The notes under the pieces are model-generated. The model saw nothing but the letters and a program-made list of their open reading frames with translations. It searched no databases and was not told where the DNA came from. Shown piece by piece: positions 16,319 through 25,908 of a stretch of 64,000 nucleotides of DNA (the first letter of the stretch is position 1; each line of letters begins with the position of its first letter). Origin of the DNA: Ideonella sp. (GTDB lineage: Bacteria > Pseudomonadota > Gammaproteobacteria > Burkholderiales > Burkholderiaceae_C); the NCBI GenBank assembly GCA_016721465.1, contig JADKIA010000030.1, positions 248,001 to 312,000 of the forward strand, read 5' to 3'. The position numbers were made by a program, and so were the translations under genes.

Positions 16319-17932
16319 ATGGCCGACACCTTCGACTACATCGTGGTGGGTGCCGGCTCGGCCGGCGCCGCCGTGGCCGCGCGCCTCACCGAAAACGGGC
16401 AGCGCACCGTGCTGCTGCTCGAGGCCGGCCCGCCCGACACCAACCTGTGGACGCGCATGCCCGCCGGCGTGATCCAGGTGCTGCAGCAAGGCAAGGTGAC
16501 GCGCAGCTTCTTCACCCAGCCCGACCCGCAGATGAACGATCGCCGCATCTACTGGCCGCGTGGTTGGGTGGTGGGCGGCTCGTCCACCGTCAACGGCATG
16601 ATCTGGGTGCACGGCACGCCGCGCGAGTACGACCTGTGGGCCGAAGACGGCTGCCCCGGTTGGGCCTACGCCGATCTCAAGCCCTGGTTCAAGCGCATCG
16701 AGGACTACACCGCCGGTGATGCTCAACACCGCGGCCGCGGCGGCCCGGTCACGGTGACCGAGTTCAAGCCGGTGGACGCGCTGCCCGATGCCTTTCTCGA
16801 CTCGGTGCAGGCCGCCGGCGTGGCGCCGCGCGTGAAAGATCACAACGAGCGCGGCTTTGGCGGCAGCTATCTGCAGTTCAACACCCGAAATGGCATCCGC
16901 TGCAACACGCGCATGGCCTACCTCGACCCGGCCCGCGGCCGTCAGAACCTGACCATCAAGACGGGCGCGCTCGTGGGCCGCGTGCTCATCGAGGGCCGGC
17001 GCGCGGTGGGTGTTCGAGCCCATGTCGATGGCCGCGAAAGCGACTTCCGTGCCACGCGCGAAGTCATCCTGTGCGGCGGCGCCTTCAATTCACCGCAATT
17101 GCTGGAGCTCTCTGGCATTGGCCGCCGCGACGTGCTGGCCGCGGCGGGCGTGCCGCTGTTGCACGAGCTGCCGATGGTGGGCGAGAACCTGTCCGAGCAT
17201 GTGTACAGCCCGATGATGTTCCGCGCCAAACCCGAGGTGAGCTGGAATCGCCAGCTGTCCAGCCCCTTGGGCCAGGCTGTGCTGGGCGCGCGCTGGTTGC
17301 TCAAGCGCGATGGGCCTCTGTCTTCGGTCACCATCACCGCGCAGGCCTTTGCACCCAGCCAGCCGGGAGGGAAGGACGCCGAGCTGAAGATCCAGGTGCA
17401 GCAGGTCAGCAGCCCCGGCAACCGCGGCGCAGGCAAGATCGTGCTCGATGACTTCCCGGGCATCACCATCGCATCGTTCCAGATCCGCCCGCGTTCACGC
17501 GGGCACTCGCACATTGCCAGCACCGATCCCGCGGCCGATCCGGTGATGGTCTCCAACCACTTCACCCACCCAGACGATCTGCAGGCCTGCCTGCTGGCGC
17601 TGAAGATGTCGCGCCGCGTGGCCGGTGCCGGGCCGATGGCGCGGCTGATCGACGAAGAGATCCGGCCTGGTCCCAAAGCCGCCAGCGACGAGGCCTTGGC
17701 CGCTTACCTGCGCGCCACCGGTGCCACCGCCTACCACCCGGTAGGCACCTGTCGCATCGGCACCGATGCAGCGCAATCGGTGGTCGATGCGCAACTGCGC
17801 GTGCATGGCCTACAAGGCCTGCGCGTGGCCGACGCGTCGGTGATGCCGACCATTGCCTCGACCAACACCAACGCGATCGCCATCGTCATCGGCGAGCGGG
17901 CGGCAGACTTCATTCAACACTGCGCGGATTGA
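16319..17932 (+). CDS. GMC family oxidoreductase (choline/alcohol dehydrogenase type)
   Basis: About 537 residues from ATG 16319, where the FAD-binding motif YIVVGAGSAGAAVAARL begins within the first ten residues. The second GMC signature is present as GAFNSPQLLELSGIG (residues ~255-269) and the C-terminal active-site block as ATAYHPVGTCRIG...VVDAQLRVHGLQGLRVADASVMP, with the catalytic His in YHPVG and the partner Asn near TNTNAIAI. It should oxidise a primary or secondary alcohol to the carbonyl with FAD. It probably forms an operon with the Bug receptor 55 nt downstream. Confidence 0.92.
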   Translation: MADTFDYIVVGAGSAGAAVAARLTENGQRTVLLLEAGPPDTNLWTRMPAGVIQVLQQGKVTRSFFTQPDPQMNDRRIYWPRGWVVGGSSTVNGMIWVHGTPREYDLWAEDGCPGWAYADLKPWFKRIEDYTAGDAQHRGRGGPVTVTEFKPVDALPDAFLDSVQAAGVAPRVKDHNERGFGGSYLQFNTRNGIRCNTRMAYLDPARGRQNLTIKTGALVGRVLIEGRRAVGVRAHVDGRESDFRATREVILCGGAFNSPQLLELSGIGRRDVLAAAGVPLLHELPMVGENLSEHVYSPMMFRAKPEVSWNRQLSSPLGQAVLGARWLLKRDGPLSSVTITAQAFAPSQPGGKDAELKIQVQQVSSPGNRGAGKIVLDDFPGITIASFQIRPRSRGHSHIASTDPAADPVMVSNHFTHPDDLQACLLALKMSRRVAGAGPMARLIDEEIRPGPKAASDEALAAYLRATGATAYHPVGTCRIGTDAAQSVVDAQLRVHGLQGLRVADASVMPTIASTNTNAIAIVIGERAADFIQHCAD

Positions 17933-17987
17933 AGCAGGCGATCGGGCCTGGTCAGAACACCGCCTTCAACCGCAAGGAGCATCGACC

Positions 17988-18965
17988 ATGAGCCAAGGCA
18001 TTCCCCGCCGACACGCGCTTGCAGGCCTCATCGCAGCGCCGTTTTGCCTGCAGTCTGCGCGCGCCCAGAGCGCCTGGCCGTCGGGCCCGATGCGCATCGT
18101 GGTGCCCTTGCCGGCAGGGGGCGGCGTGGATGCGTTCGTGCGCGTGCTGGCCGAGCAGCTGGCTGCCGCGCTCAAGCAACCGGTCGTGGTTGACAACAAG
18201 CCCGGCGCGGGCGGTTTGATCGGCACCAAGGCGGCCGCACAGGCGGCCCCGGATGGCCATACGCTGGCCTATCTGTTCGCTGGCCTGGCGACGGTGCAGG
18301 CGATGAATCCACGGTTGGACCTGCTGAAGGAGTTCCGCCCGGTGGCCAGGCTGTCGAATTCACCCTTCCTGGCCGTCGTGAGTGCCCAGTCCAAGTACAA
18401 GACCCTGCAGGATCTGGTGGCCGACGTGCAGGCCAACCCGGGCAAGCTCAGCTTTGGCTCGGGGGGCCCGGGTTCCGCGGCTCACCTGGCGGTGGAATAT
18501 GTTGAAGAGCGGTTCGGGAATTTCAAGGCGGTGCACGTGCCGTTCAAGGGCGCCATCGAATCGGCCAACGCCATCATCGGCGGGCAGGTCGACTTCCAGA
18601 TCGGCCTGCTGAGCGCGGTGATCGGCTTGGTGCAGGGCGGCAAGCTGCGCGCCTTGGCGGTCACCAGCCGCGCCCGCGTGCCGCAATTGCCCAATGTGCC
18701 GACCTTCGCCGAGTCCGGCATGCCCGGCTTCGTTTTCGAACCCTGGGGCGGCCTGGGCGTGCCGGCGGGCACCCCCGATGCGGTGATCGCCCGCCTGAAC
18801 GAGGTGCTGCCAGGTATCCTGGCCTCAGCGCCGGTCAAGGAGGTGTTGGCCCGGCTGGGCGGGGTGGTCGACTATGCGCCGGCGCAGGCCCTGACCGCGC
18901 AGCTCGCGCACGACATCGAACTCGACAAGGCCGTGGTCAAGCGCCTGGGCATGACGGCGCAGTGA
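17988..18965 (+). CDS. Bug/TctC family tripartite tricarboxylate transporter receptor
   Basis: About 325 residues from ATG 17988 (AAGGAG at 17974-17979). It has an RR-containing leader (IPRRHALAGLIAAPFCLQSARAQ) and then WPSGPMRIVVPLPAGGGVDAFVR, the Bug signature. Pocket motifs include NKPGAGGLIGTKAAA and the FKGAIESANAI loop. Bug proteins bind carboxylates or amides in the periplasm; most have no dedicated membrane partner nearby, as here. Being directly behind the GMC oxidoreductase, it may sense or import the product or substrate of that enzyme. Confidence 0.92.
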   Translation: MSQGIPRRHALAGLIAAPFCLQSARAQSAWPSGPMRIVVPLPAGGGVDAFVRVLAEQLAAALKQPVVVDNKPGAGGLIGTKAAAQAAPDGHTLAYLFAGLATVQAMNPRLDLLKEFRPVARLSNSPFLAVVSAQSKYKTLQDLVADVQANPGKLSFGSGGPGSAAHLAVEYVEERFGNFKAVHVPFKGAIESANAIIGGQVDFQIGLLSAVIGLVQGGKLRALAVTSRARVPQLPNVPTFAESGMPGFVFEPWGGLGVPAGTPDAVIARLNEVLPGILASAPVKEVLARLGGVVDYAPAQALTAQLAHDIELDKAVVKRLGMTAQ

Positions 18966-18976
18966 CCCTCGGCTCT

Positions 18977-19007
18977 GCGGCCAAGGTGCTCAGGCACCCT
19001 TGGCCGC
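18977..19007. terminator. Bidirectional hairpin between convergent Bug receptor and sulfatase genes
   Basis: GCGGCCAAGGTGC-TCAG-GCACCCTTGGCCGC: a 13-bp stem with one bulged C, starting 12 nt after the Bug stop and overlapping the last codons of the sulfatase. Convergent position supports a terminator role in both directions, although the T-tracts are poor. Confidence 0.6.
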
Positions 19008-21329
19008 CGGCCCCACGTAGGCCGCTCGCATCGCCGCCTGCACGGCCGCCTCGTCGATGAGCATCGGCGTGCCGGGCGCCTGCGGCCCGGGTTCGATGCG
19101 CACGCTCTCGATCACGCCGGCATACCGGAAGCTGCCCCGGTGGGCATAGCGCTCACTCACCGCCTGGCGGCGGCTGAGGCCCACGCTCAGGCCGCCCGAG
19201 GGCAGGCGCACCAGGGTGGGTGACAGATCGGCCGCCGCCAGCACCACCTGGTCGTTGAGCGTGAAGTGCCCTTGGCCTTTGCGGTCGCCCAGTGCGCGGT
19301 AGTCGAGCACGAAGCATTGCGCGCCGGCGCTCAGCGGCATGGGCGCCAGCTCGATTGGCCGGTTCCAGAGCTGGTAGACGAAGTGCAGCGCCCCATCCAT
19401 CACGAAGGCGGTGATGCCCGCAAAGAGGTCGCCCATCGCGAAGATCACGCCTTCCTGCCCCGGCTGCCAATCGAATCTGGCGCTCAGCTTGAAGCAGCGG
19501 TCGGCGATCAGCGGCGAGACCACGACCGTGGCAATCGCCTGCCCGTCGCGGAAGAACTCGCGCGGCGTGGAGGCATCGGCCAGCTCGTGCGGCGGCAGCG
19601 TGATGGCGCGGCGGTCGTCGCGGTTGTCGATCGGGTAGACGTAGTTGGCCGTGGCCTCGGCTTCGAACTCGGCGATCAGTTGCTGCAAGACTTCAGGCTG
19701 CGTGGCGGCCAGGTCGTGGATCTCGGTCGGGTCGTTGGCCAGGTTGAACAGCATCCAGTTGTCCAGGTCCATCGTCGGCGCCGGCGCTTGCAGCGAGACG
19801 ATCTTCCAGTCGCCGCTGATGTAGCCGCGGTTGCCCTGCAGCTCGTAGTACTGGCGATGGCGCTGCTGGGGCGCGCTGCGGTCCGACAGCATCGCCGCGA
19901 AGCTGCTGCCGTCCAGATGACGCGTGCGCAGGCCGTTGAAGGCGCTGGGGTAGTGGCCGCCCGTCACCGACAGCAGCGTGGGCAGCACATCGGTGACGTG
20001 GATCCACTGCGGCCGCGTGCCGCCCGGGCCGGCGATGCCGCGCGGCCAGTGCGCCACGAAGGGCACGCGGATGCCTCCGGCCATCGGCGTGCGCTTGTAG
20101 TAGCGGTAGGGCGTGTTGGACACCTGGGTCCAGCCGCTGGGGTAGGCGGCGTAGCTGTCGTCGCCCCCCACACGGTCTTCGGCCAGCAGCCGCTGCACGG
20201 CAGCCGGGTCTTCGGCGAAGCCCTGGCGCCGATCGTGCAGGTTCATCACGCCGGTGGGCCCGCCGATCGAATTGGCGCCGTTGTCCGAGGTGATCATGAT
20301 CAGCGTGTTGTCGAGCTGACCGCTTTGCTCGAGGAAGGCCAGCAGCCGGCCGATGTTCTGATCGGCGTTGTCGACCAGACCGGCATAACACTCCATGTAG
20401 CGGGCAAAGAGGGCGCGTTGGTCGGCGGGCAGATCAGCCCAGGCCGGCACGCCGGGATTGCGCGGGGGCAGTTGTGCGTTGGCCTCGATCAGCGCCAGCG
20501 CACGCTGGCGCTCGAAGCGGGCCGCGCGCAGTGCGTCCCAACCCGCATCGAAGCGGCCACGGTACTTGGCCAGATCGGCCGGCTTGGCCTGCAGCGGCGT
20601 GTGCGGGGTCTGGAAGGCCAGGTACAGGAAGAACGGTTTGGCGGGTGCGCTGGCACGGTGCTCGGCCAGCCAGCCGATGGCGCGGCCGGTGTAGTCGTCG
20701 GGCGCGAAATAGCCTTCCGGATAGCGATCCACCTGCGCGAGCTGGTTGCCCTCCATCATGCGGTCGGGCTGGTGGTAGTTGGTCTCGGCGCCCATGAAGC
20801 CGTAGAAGCGGTCGAAGCCGCGCTGCAGCGGCCACGAGCGGGTGTCACCGCCCGCGTGCAGGTTGCGGTCGTAGGTGTTGTGCCACTTGCCGGCCACCAT
20901 CGTCGACCAGCCCTGCGCGCGCAGCAGCTCGGCCATGGTGGGCGCGTCCTGGCTCATCTCGCCGCGGTAGCCAGGGTAGCCGGGGTCGTTGTGGGTGAGC
21001 CAGCCGCAGCCCACGCTGTGCGGGTTCTTGCCCGTCAGCAGCGCGGCGCGGGCCGGTGTGCACATGGGCACTGTGGTGTAGCCGGTGAAGCGCAGGCCAC
21101 CGGCGGCCAGGCGATCGATGTGCGGCGTGTCGATCTCGCCGCCATAGCAACCGAAGTCCGAAAAGCCCAAATCGTCGAGCAGGACGACGATGATATTGGG
21201 ACTGCCGGCGGGGGCGCGGGTGGGTTGGGGCCAATGCGGCATCGACTCGGCCAAGGTGCGGCCGATGTGGCCAGCGAATTTGGCGGCAGGGTCGGCGTTC
21301 GCAGGCTCGTCGTGGGCGATAGACGACAT
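18990..21329 (-). CDS. Arylsulfatase (type I, formylglycine-dependent), sulfatase 1
   Basis: 779 residues. Sulfatase motifs: metal-binding LLDDLGFSDFGCYGG (Asp52/Asp53), the formylglycine signature CTPARAALLTG with Cys90 to be oxidised, GKWHN (~residue 148), and ITSDNGAN further on. The ~200-residue C-terminal beta domain (GHFTLNDQVVLA...) resembles the long arylsulfatase/atsA-type enzymes. No Sec signal peptide is visible, so it is probably cytoplasmic, unlike sulfatase 2. It hydrolyses a sulfate ester to alcohol plus sulfate. A TGTC-N8-GACA box lies 98 nt upstream of the start. No maturase gene is in the window. Downstream of an operon encoding an acyltransferase and aldehyde dehydrogenase. 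Confidence 0.92.
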   Translation of the reverse strand: MSSIAHDEPANADPAAKFAGHIGRTLAESMPHWPQPTRAPAGSPNIIVVLLDDLGFSDFGCYGGEIDTPHIDRLAAGGLRFTGYTTVPMCTPARAALLTGKNPHSVGCGWLTHNDPGYPGYRGEMSQDAPTMAELLRAQGWSTMVAGKWHNTYDRNLHAGGDTRSWPLQRGFDRFYGFMGAETNYHQPDRMMEGNQLAQVDRYPEGYFAPDDYTGRAIGWLAEHRASAPAKPFFLYLAFQTPHTPLQAKPADLAKYRGRFDAGWDALRAARFERQRALALIEANAQLPPRNPGVPAWADLPADQRALFARYMECYAGLVDNADQNIGRLLAFLEQSGQLDNTLIMITSDNGANSIGGPTGVMNLHDRRQGFAEDPAAVQRLLAEDRVGGDDSYAAYPSGWTQVSNTPYRYYKRTPMAGGIRVPFVAHWPRGIAGPGGTRPQWIHVTDVLPTLLSVTGGHYPSAFNGLRTRHLDGSSFAAMLSDRSAPQQRHRQYYELQGNRGYISGDWKIVSLQAPAPTMDLDNWMLFNLANDPTEIHDLAATQPEVLQQLIAEFEAEATANYVYPIDNRDDRRAITLPPHELADASTPREFFRDGQAIATVVVSPLIADRCFKLSARFDWQPGQEGVIFAMGDLFAGITAFVMDGALHFVYQLWNRPIELAPMPLSAGAQCFVLDYRALGDRKGQGHFTLNDQVVLAAADLSPTLVRLPSGGLSVGLSRRQAVSERYAHRGSFRYAGVIESVRIEPGPQAPGTPMLIDEAAVQAAMRAAYVGPAAKGA

Positions 21330-21426
21330 GGGCGTGACTTCCGGTGGGACGAACCCTGTGCGTTGCCGAACTGGGTGGCACAGCGAATCGGGAGTCAGCA
21401 GCCTACAGGTCGCGTGCCTTGCGCTC

Positions 21427-21442
21427 TGTCAAGGAGCAGACA
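21427..21442. promoter_or_regulatory. TGTC-N8-GACA palindrome upstream of sulfatase 1
   Basis: TGTCAAGGAGCAGACA, extended to CTGTCAAG-N5-GACACATT, which is shared with the box upstream of the sulfatase 2 unit. It is 98 nt from the sulfatase 1 start. Read in the gene direction it ends with TTGACAG, which could double as a -35 element. Confidence 0.6.
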
Positions 21443-21478
21443 CATTCGCTGCACGGCCTTGGCCCCGGGTCAGGCCGA

Positions 21479-22858
21479 TCAATCAAGAATGCACGCCTCC
21501 AACTCGGCAAACGCCTCCTGCACCTGCCGGGCCAGGCCTTGCAGATCGGGCAGACCGTCAGAGGCCACCAGGCCAAAGTACAGGGTGCCCGCGTAGCTGA
21601 ACAGCGTGATGTTGAGCAGGTTGCTGGGGGGCAGGGTGCTGATGGGGTGCATCTCCTCCATCCTGGCGCCCTTCAGGTACAGGTGGTCCTTCGGCCCCGG
21701 CACGTTGGACACCATCGCATTGCCCAAGGGGGGCATGCGGTCGCTCAGTTTGAGGGTTTCCGCACCCTGCGCCACCAGGCCGGTGAGGATGGTGTACGAC
21801 TCGATCGCCACGGGGGCCACACTGTCCATCATTGCGCGCACATTGCGCAACGAATAGCCGATGTTGCGCAGCCGCACATAGGGGTCGTCGGTGGGGGCAG
21901 ACAACTCCACCTGCACGATACCGATCTTGTTGCCGGCCGATTTGTCGCCTTCGCGGCGCAGGTTCACGGGCATCTGGATGGTGATGGGGCGCAACAGGTC
22001 AACGCCCTGGTCCGCCAGGTAGCGTCGCAGGGCGCCGTCCAGACAAGTCAGCGCCACATGGTTCACGGTCGACCGCGTTCGGTCGCGGATGCGGCCGATG
22101 CGGTCCATCGAAATGCCGGTGGCCGAAAACTGGCGCCCGGCCGTGACCTGGCCGGTCAGCAAGGTCTTGGCACTGGAGACGAAGGGCAGCGCAATCGCGT
22201 TCTTGGTCAGCTTGGCCCCTTCCAGCAACAGCATGGCCGCCAACCGCCCAACCCCCAGGGCTCGCTGGGTCGTCTCGGCCAATTCCTTCCACACCGACTG
22301 AGCGACCTCTTGCGCCGCCTTCTTGCGCTTCACCGCGTGCCCGCCGTGCTTCTGGGTCCACAGCGGTCGCACTTCCAGGTCGGTGGGATCGGACGCCATG
22401 CTCTCGGCGATCCAGCGCGACATGGTCACGCCGTCCGCGTAGGCGTGGTGGATCTTCTGGTAAAGCGCAAAACGACCGTCGCCCAGACCATCGATCACGT
22501 GCATTTCCCACAGCGGACGGGTTCGGTCCAGCACCGGCTCGTGCAGCTTGGCCACGAAGGCGTAGAGCGCCTGCTGGTCGTTGCCGCCCCGGGGCAGGCG
22601 ATGAAAGAAGATGTGCTGCGACAGATCCACCTCAGTCGCGGTCTTCCAGCTCGGCATGCCCGTCATCGAGAACTCCACCACCCGATCGAACGGTGGCTTC
22701 AGATCGGTGTGGGTGAGGTATTCGCGGTACAGGTTCTTGGCAAACGCGGCGGTCGATTTCGCAGGCCGCTTGCAGACCAGCAGGCCCGCCACGTGCTTGG
22801 GGCTCTCGGCGGTTTCGGCGATGAAGAAGCCAAAGTCGAGGAAGGAGAGTTTGCTCAT
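21479..22858 (-). CDS. Wax ester synthase/diacylglycerol acyltransferase (WS/DGAT) family protein
   Basis: About 459 residues from ATG 22858, which begins MSKLSFLDFGFF as in other family members; an upstream in-frame ATG would overlap the preceding gene. The catalytic motif HHxxxDG is present as HHAYADG at residues 137-143, and the second conserved block ends in SNVPGPKDHLYL (PLW at ~116 is also conserved). These enzymes transfer acyl groups from acyl-CoA to fatty alcohols, diacylglycerols or other hydroxyl acceptors in storage lipid or surface lipid synthesis. Third gene of a minus-strand operon with the aldehyde dehydrogenase and the secreted unknown protein. Confidence 0.9.
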   Translation of the reverse strand: MSKLSFLDFGFFIAETAESPKHVAGLLVCKRPAKSTAAFAKNLYREYLTHTDLKPPFDRVVEFSMTGMPSWKTATEVDLSQHIFFHRLPRGGNDQQALYAFVAKLHEPVLDRTRPLWEMHVIDGLGDGRFALYQKIHHAYADGVTMSRWIAESMASDPTDLEVRPLWTQKHGGHAVKRKKAAQEVAQSVWKELAETTQRALGVGRLAAMLLLEGAKLTKNAIALPFVSSAKTLLTGQVTAGRQFSATGISMDRIGRIRDRTRSTVNHVALTCLDGALRRYLADQGVDLLRPITIQMPVNLRREGDKSAGNKIGIVQVELSAPTDDPYVRLRNIGYSLRNVRAMMDSVAPVAIESYTILTGLVAQGAETLKLSDRMPPLGNAMVSNVPGPKDHLYLKGARMEEMHPISTLPPSNLLNITLFSYAGTLYFGLVASDGLPDLQGLARQVQEAFAELEACILD

Positions 22859-22895
22859 GGCCTTGGGTCCTGTGGCGGGTAGGCGGGCGGCTCGG

Positions 22896-24383
22896 CTACT
22901 TCGCCTTGGCGGCAGCCTGTTGCGCGGCATCGGCCTCTTCGGCCTGCCTGGCCAGGCTGGCCAGCTCGGCGGCCGAGTTGCAGGTGAACCCCGACTCGAA
23001 GATGTCCTTGGTCATGTAGCTGCCCTGCGGCAGGTACTCGCCCATCACCTCGCGCTCTTCGCCGGTTTTCCTGATCTTCTGGATCGAGTGCGCAAAGTCG
23101 GGCCGCGCCAGCATGTTGCGGATCATCATGTTGCCCTGGTCGGGGTCAAACATGCCGTCGCCGTCATCGGGTATTGGCAGCCAGTTGACGCCGCACTCAG
23201 GGTAGGCGGTGCGTGGGCGATCGGCGGCGCGGCTGAAGGCGATGATGTAGTTGCGCTCCTTGTTGGTCACCACTTCCTCGTCATTCAGGCACTTGAGCAC
23301 CGTGGTGTTGGCCGCGCCGTGCTGCGAGCAGATCGACCAGTAGCGCAGATCGGCGCCCCTGACGTTCATCACCGCATCGCCGTTCATCGTCTTCGGCGTC
23401 ACCGGCAGCCTGCCGCGCAAGACGTAGACGGGCCCGAACTTGCGGTTGATGAAGGTGCGGATGTATTGGTTGTCCACCGTCGGGTAAAAGCCTTCGCTCT
23501 TGCGTTCGAAGTTGCCGACCGCACCGGTGAAGATGCCCTCGAACTGCTTGCGGTCAAACTGTGCGTACCAGGTCGACGGGCGCGTGGCCGGGTGGGTGTC
23601 GGGCTTGCCCGGCAAGGTCAGCAGCTCGCGGTAGCGGGCGATCGGCATGCCGAAGGCATCGGGCTGCACCTGCAGCCGCTGGTAGGTTTCGAGCGCCTGG
23701 CAGGCGGCCATGCCGCGCAGCACCTTGCCGTCGGCCAGCGTCAGCACCGGCGCGGGCAGCGGCACGCCGCCGGTGATGGTGCTGCCCTTGTCGGGCGTGT
23801 AGGTGCGCTGCACGATGACCTGTTGCGTGCCGGCGTTCTTCGGCGCGCTGATGGACTTCGACGTGGCCCCTTCGTTGTAGAAACCTTCGACGCGGTTGAT
23901 GTCGCGCTGGCCGCCGGCCAAAACCTCGATGACGTAGGAGCGCTTGGCCACGGTGCGGTCGGCCCCGTGCCGCGCCGGGTTGGTGTGCCCGGGCAATGGC
24001 TCGATGAGGTAGTCGGCCAGGCTCTCGACCGGCTGGCCGCGGTCGTCGTAGGTGGTGAACGAGGTGTAGCGCGCATGGGCAAACTGGCCCTCGATTCGCA
24101 GCTTAGAGCCTTCGGGCATCGTGAACTTGGCGCCCCAGTAATAGGTATTGGTGTCTGGCCAGGCGACGTTCAGATACGGATCGCCGCCGTATGGACCCAT
24201 GGACCAGAAGCAGTTGCGCACGCCGGGCACGCCGGGCTTGTTCAGCGCCTGGTCGTACCTGGGGCCGGACATGGGCACGGGGTCGGCGGCGACAGCCAGT
24301 TGGCTGGCCAGCAGGGCGGCCACGGCAGCGCCCAGGGCAGCGTAACGGACGACGTAACGGGTGGTGTGGAATCGGTGCTTCAC
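22896..24383 (-). CDS. Secreted protein of unknown function, paralogue 1
   Basis: 495 residues from a GTG at 24383, supported by GGAGA 6 nt upstream and a signal peptide (AALLASQLAVAADP). I do not recognise a named family; parts resemble DUF1214-type folds. Characteristic segments: RNCFWSMGPYGGDPYLN near the N-terminus, ARYTSFTTYDDRGQPV (~105-120), and a C-terminal part with RYWSICSQ, VLKCLNDEEV, FSRAADRP and ECGVNWLP. The same blocks occur in the same order in the protein at 45964-47637, which likewise neighbours a sulfatase. Conserved Cys residues and export point to a periplasmic role. It lies 10 nt downstream of the aldehyde dehydrogenase. Confidence 0.85.
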   Translation of the reverse strand: MKHRFHTTRYVVRYAALGAAVAALLASQLAVAADPVPMSGPRYDQALNKPGVPGVRNCFWSMGPYGGDPYLNVAWPDTNTYYWGAKFTMPEGSKLRIEGQFAHARYTSFTTYDDRGQPVESLADYLIEPLPGHTNPARHGADRTVAKRSYVIEVLAGGQRDINRVEGFYNEGATSKSISAPKNAGTQQVIVQRTYTPDKGSTITGGVPLPAPVLTLADGKVLRGMAACQALETYQRLQVQPDAFGMPIARYRELLTLPGKPDTHPATRPSTWYAQFDRKQFEGIFTGAVGNFERKSEGFYPTVDNQYIRTFINRKFGPVYVLRGRLPVTPKTMNGDAVMNVRGADLRYWSICSQHGAANTTVLKCLNDEEVVTNKERNYIIAFSRAADRPRTAYPECGVNWLPIPDDGDGMFDPDQGNMMIRNMLARPDFAHSIQKIRKTGEEREVMGEYLPQGSYMTKDIFESGFTCNSAAELASLARQAEEADAAQQAAAKAK

Positions 24384-24393
24384 GAGGGTCTCC

Positions 24394-25815
24394 TCACTTG
24401 GTCAAAAAAGCCAGCACCCGGTCGGCAAACTTGCCGTAAGGCGGCCACAGGAACTTCAGCGAGCTGAAGCGCGCCTGGTAGAACACCGGGCGCAGTTTCG
24501 AAAACGTCTCAAAGCCTTCGTGGCCGTGGTAGTGGCCCATGCCCGAGTCGCCGACGCCCCCAAAGGGCAGGTCGTGCTGGCCGACGTGGAACAGCGCGTC
24601 GTTGACCGACACGCCGCCCGACATGACACGGTCGAGCAACATCTGAACAGTGCGTCCATCGTGGCTGAACGGATACACCGCCAGGGGCCTGGGCCCGGCG
24701 TTGATGCTTTGCACCACCGTTTCGAGCGAGGTGTAGCCGCGCAGGGGCAGGATCGGGCCGAAGATCTCGCGTTGCAACAGCACGCTGCCCTCGGGGGCGT
24801 TGAGCACGATGTGCGGCGCGATCTTGCGCGTGGCGCGGTCGAAGGCCGGTCCGGGGATCAGCGGCACCAGCGTGGCACCGCGCTCACGCGCATCGTCCAG
24901 CGTCTGCAACAGGCGGTCGAACGCCCGCTGGTCGATGATCGAGGTGTAGTCGGGCGAAGCCAGGGCAGGGTAGCGCTGCGCCACGATGGTCTTGGCGAGT
25001 TCGACGAATTCAGCGATGCGCGCCTGCGGCAACCAGGCATGGTCCACCGTGGTGCAGATCTGGCCGGCGTTGAGGTATTTGACAAACAGGATGCGCTCGG
25101 CCGCCAGCTTGAGCGGAAAGTCATCGCAGACGATGGCCGGCGCCTTGCCGCCCAGTTCGAGTGTCACTGAGCAGAGGTTTTGCGCCGCTGCGGCCATCAC
25201 CGCGCGCCCGGTGGTGCCCGAGCCGGTGAACAGCAGGTGGTCGAAGGGCAGCCTGGAGAACTCGATGCCGACGCCACCGGTCTCGTCGAAGAACTGCAGC
25301 TTTTCCGGCGGGAAGTAGGCTGGCATCTTCTCGATCAGCAGCCGGGCCAGGTGGCGCGAGTTCTCGCTCATCTTCACCATCGCGCGGTTGCCGGCGGCAA
25401 AGATGTAGCTCAGCGGCACAAAGCTCAGGTTGACCGGGAAGTTCCAGGGCACCAGCACGCCCACGACGCCCAGCGGCTGCGGGATCACGCGGTTGCGGGC
25501 GCCGAAGAAGTTGCGCCAATCCACCGCGCGGTGCTGTGGCTTCATCCAGCCGCGCAGGTGCTTGATCACGTGGTCGATGCCGTCGGTGGCCGGGAAGATC
25601 TCGGCCAGCAGTGTCTCGTGGCGCGAGCGGTTGCCGTAGTCGGCGCTGATGGCGTCGCACAACGCCGCCTTGTTCTCGCGGATGAAACGCTGCAGCGTGC
25701 GCAGGTCGGCCTTGCGCTCTTGCAGGGATGGAACCGGGTTGGCGAAGTAGGCCTGGCGCTGCAGTTGCAGGGCCGATTGCAGCTCGGCGGAAAGTGAGTT
25801 GGCGGTGATGTCCAT
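24394..25815 (-). CDS. Aldehyde dehydrogenase (coniferyl aldehyde dehydrogenase type)
   Basis: About 473 residues from ATG 25815 (MDITANSLSAEL); the frame extends upstream without family similarity. Motifs: PWNFPVNLSFVPL (~123-135) for substrate/NAD entry, FTGSGTTGRAVM (~197-208) for NAD(P) binding, catalytic Glu220 in LELGGKAPAIV and Cys254 in NAGQICTTVDH. The short length and the C-terminal hydrophobic tail (FSSLKFLWPPYGKFADRVL) match the coniferyl-aldehyde/long-chain class. It oxidises an aldehyde to the acid. First gene of the operon; the box at 25909-25924 is 94 nt upstream. Confidence 0.92.
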   Translation of the reverse strand: MDITANSLSAELQSALQLQRQAYFANPVPSLQERKADLRTLQRFIRENKAALCDAISADYGNRSRHETLLAEIFPATDGIDHVIKHLRGWMKPQHRAVDWRNFFGARNRVIPQPLGVVGVLVPWNFPVNLSFVPLSYIFAAGNRAMVKMSENSRHLARLLIEKMPAYFPPEKLQFFDETGGVGIEFSRLPFDHLLFTGSGTTGRAVMAAAAQNLCSVTLELGGKAPAIVCDDFPLKLAAERILFVKYLNAGQICTTVDHAWLPQARIAEFVELAKTIVAQRYPALASPDYTSIIDQRAFDRLLQTLDDARERGATLVPLIPGPAFDRATRKIAPHIVLNAPEGSVLLQREIFGPILPLRGYTSLETVVQSINAGPRPLAVYPFSHDGRTVQMLLDRVMSGGVSVNDALFHVGQHDLPFGGVGDSGMGHYHGHEGFETFSKLRPVFYQARFSSLKFLWPPYGKFADRVLAFLTK

Positions 25816-25908
25816 GCTCGGGTTTGGTGAGGGGCGATCGGGCGTGCAGGCCCAGGTGGTGTCTGGCGAGCGCCGGGTCGCATGGTGGCGGGTTGACGGT
25901 CGCGTTTC

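Noticed and set aside
19266..21596. 776-codon plus-strand frame opposite sulfatase 1
   Set aside because: Antisense shadow; the sulfatase on the minus strand carries every catalytic motif.
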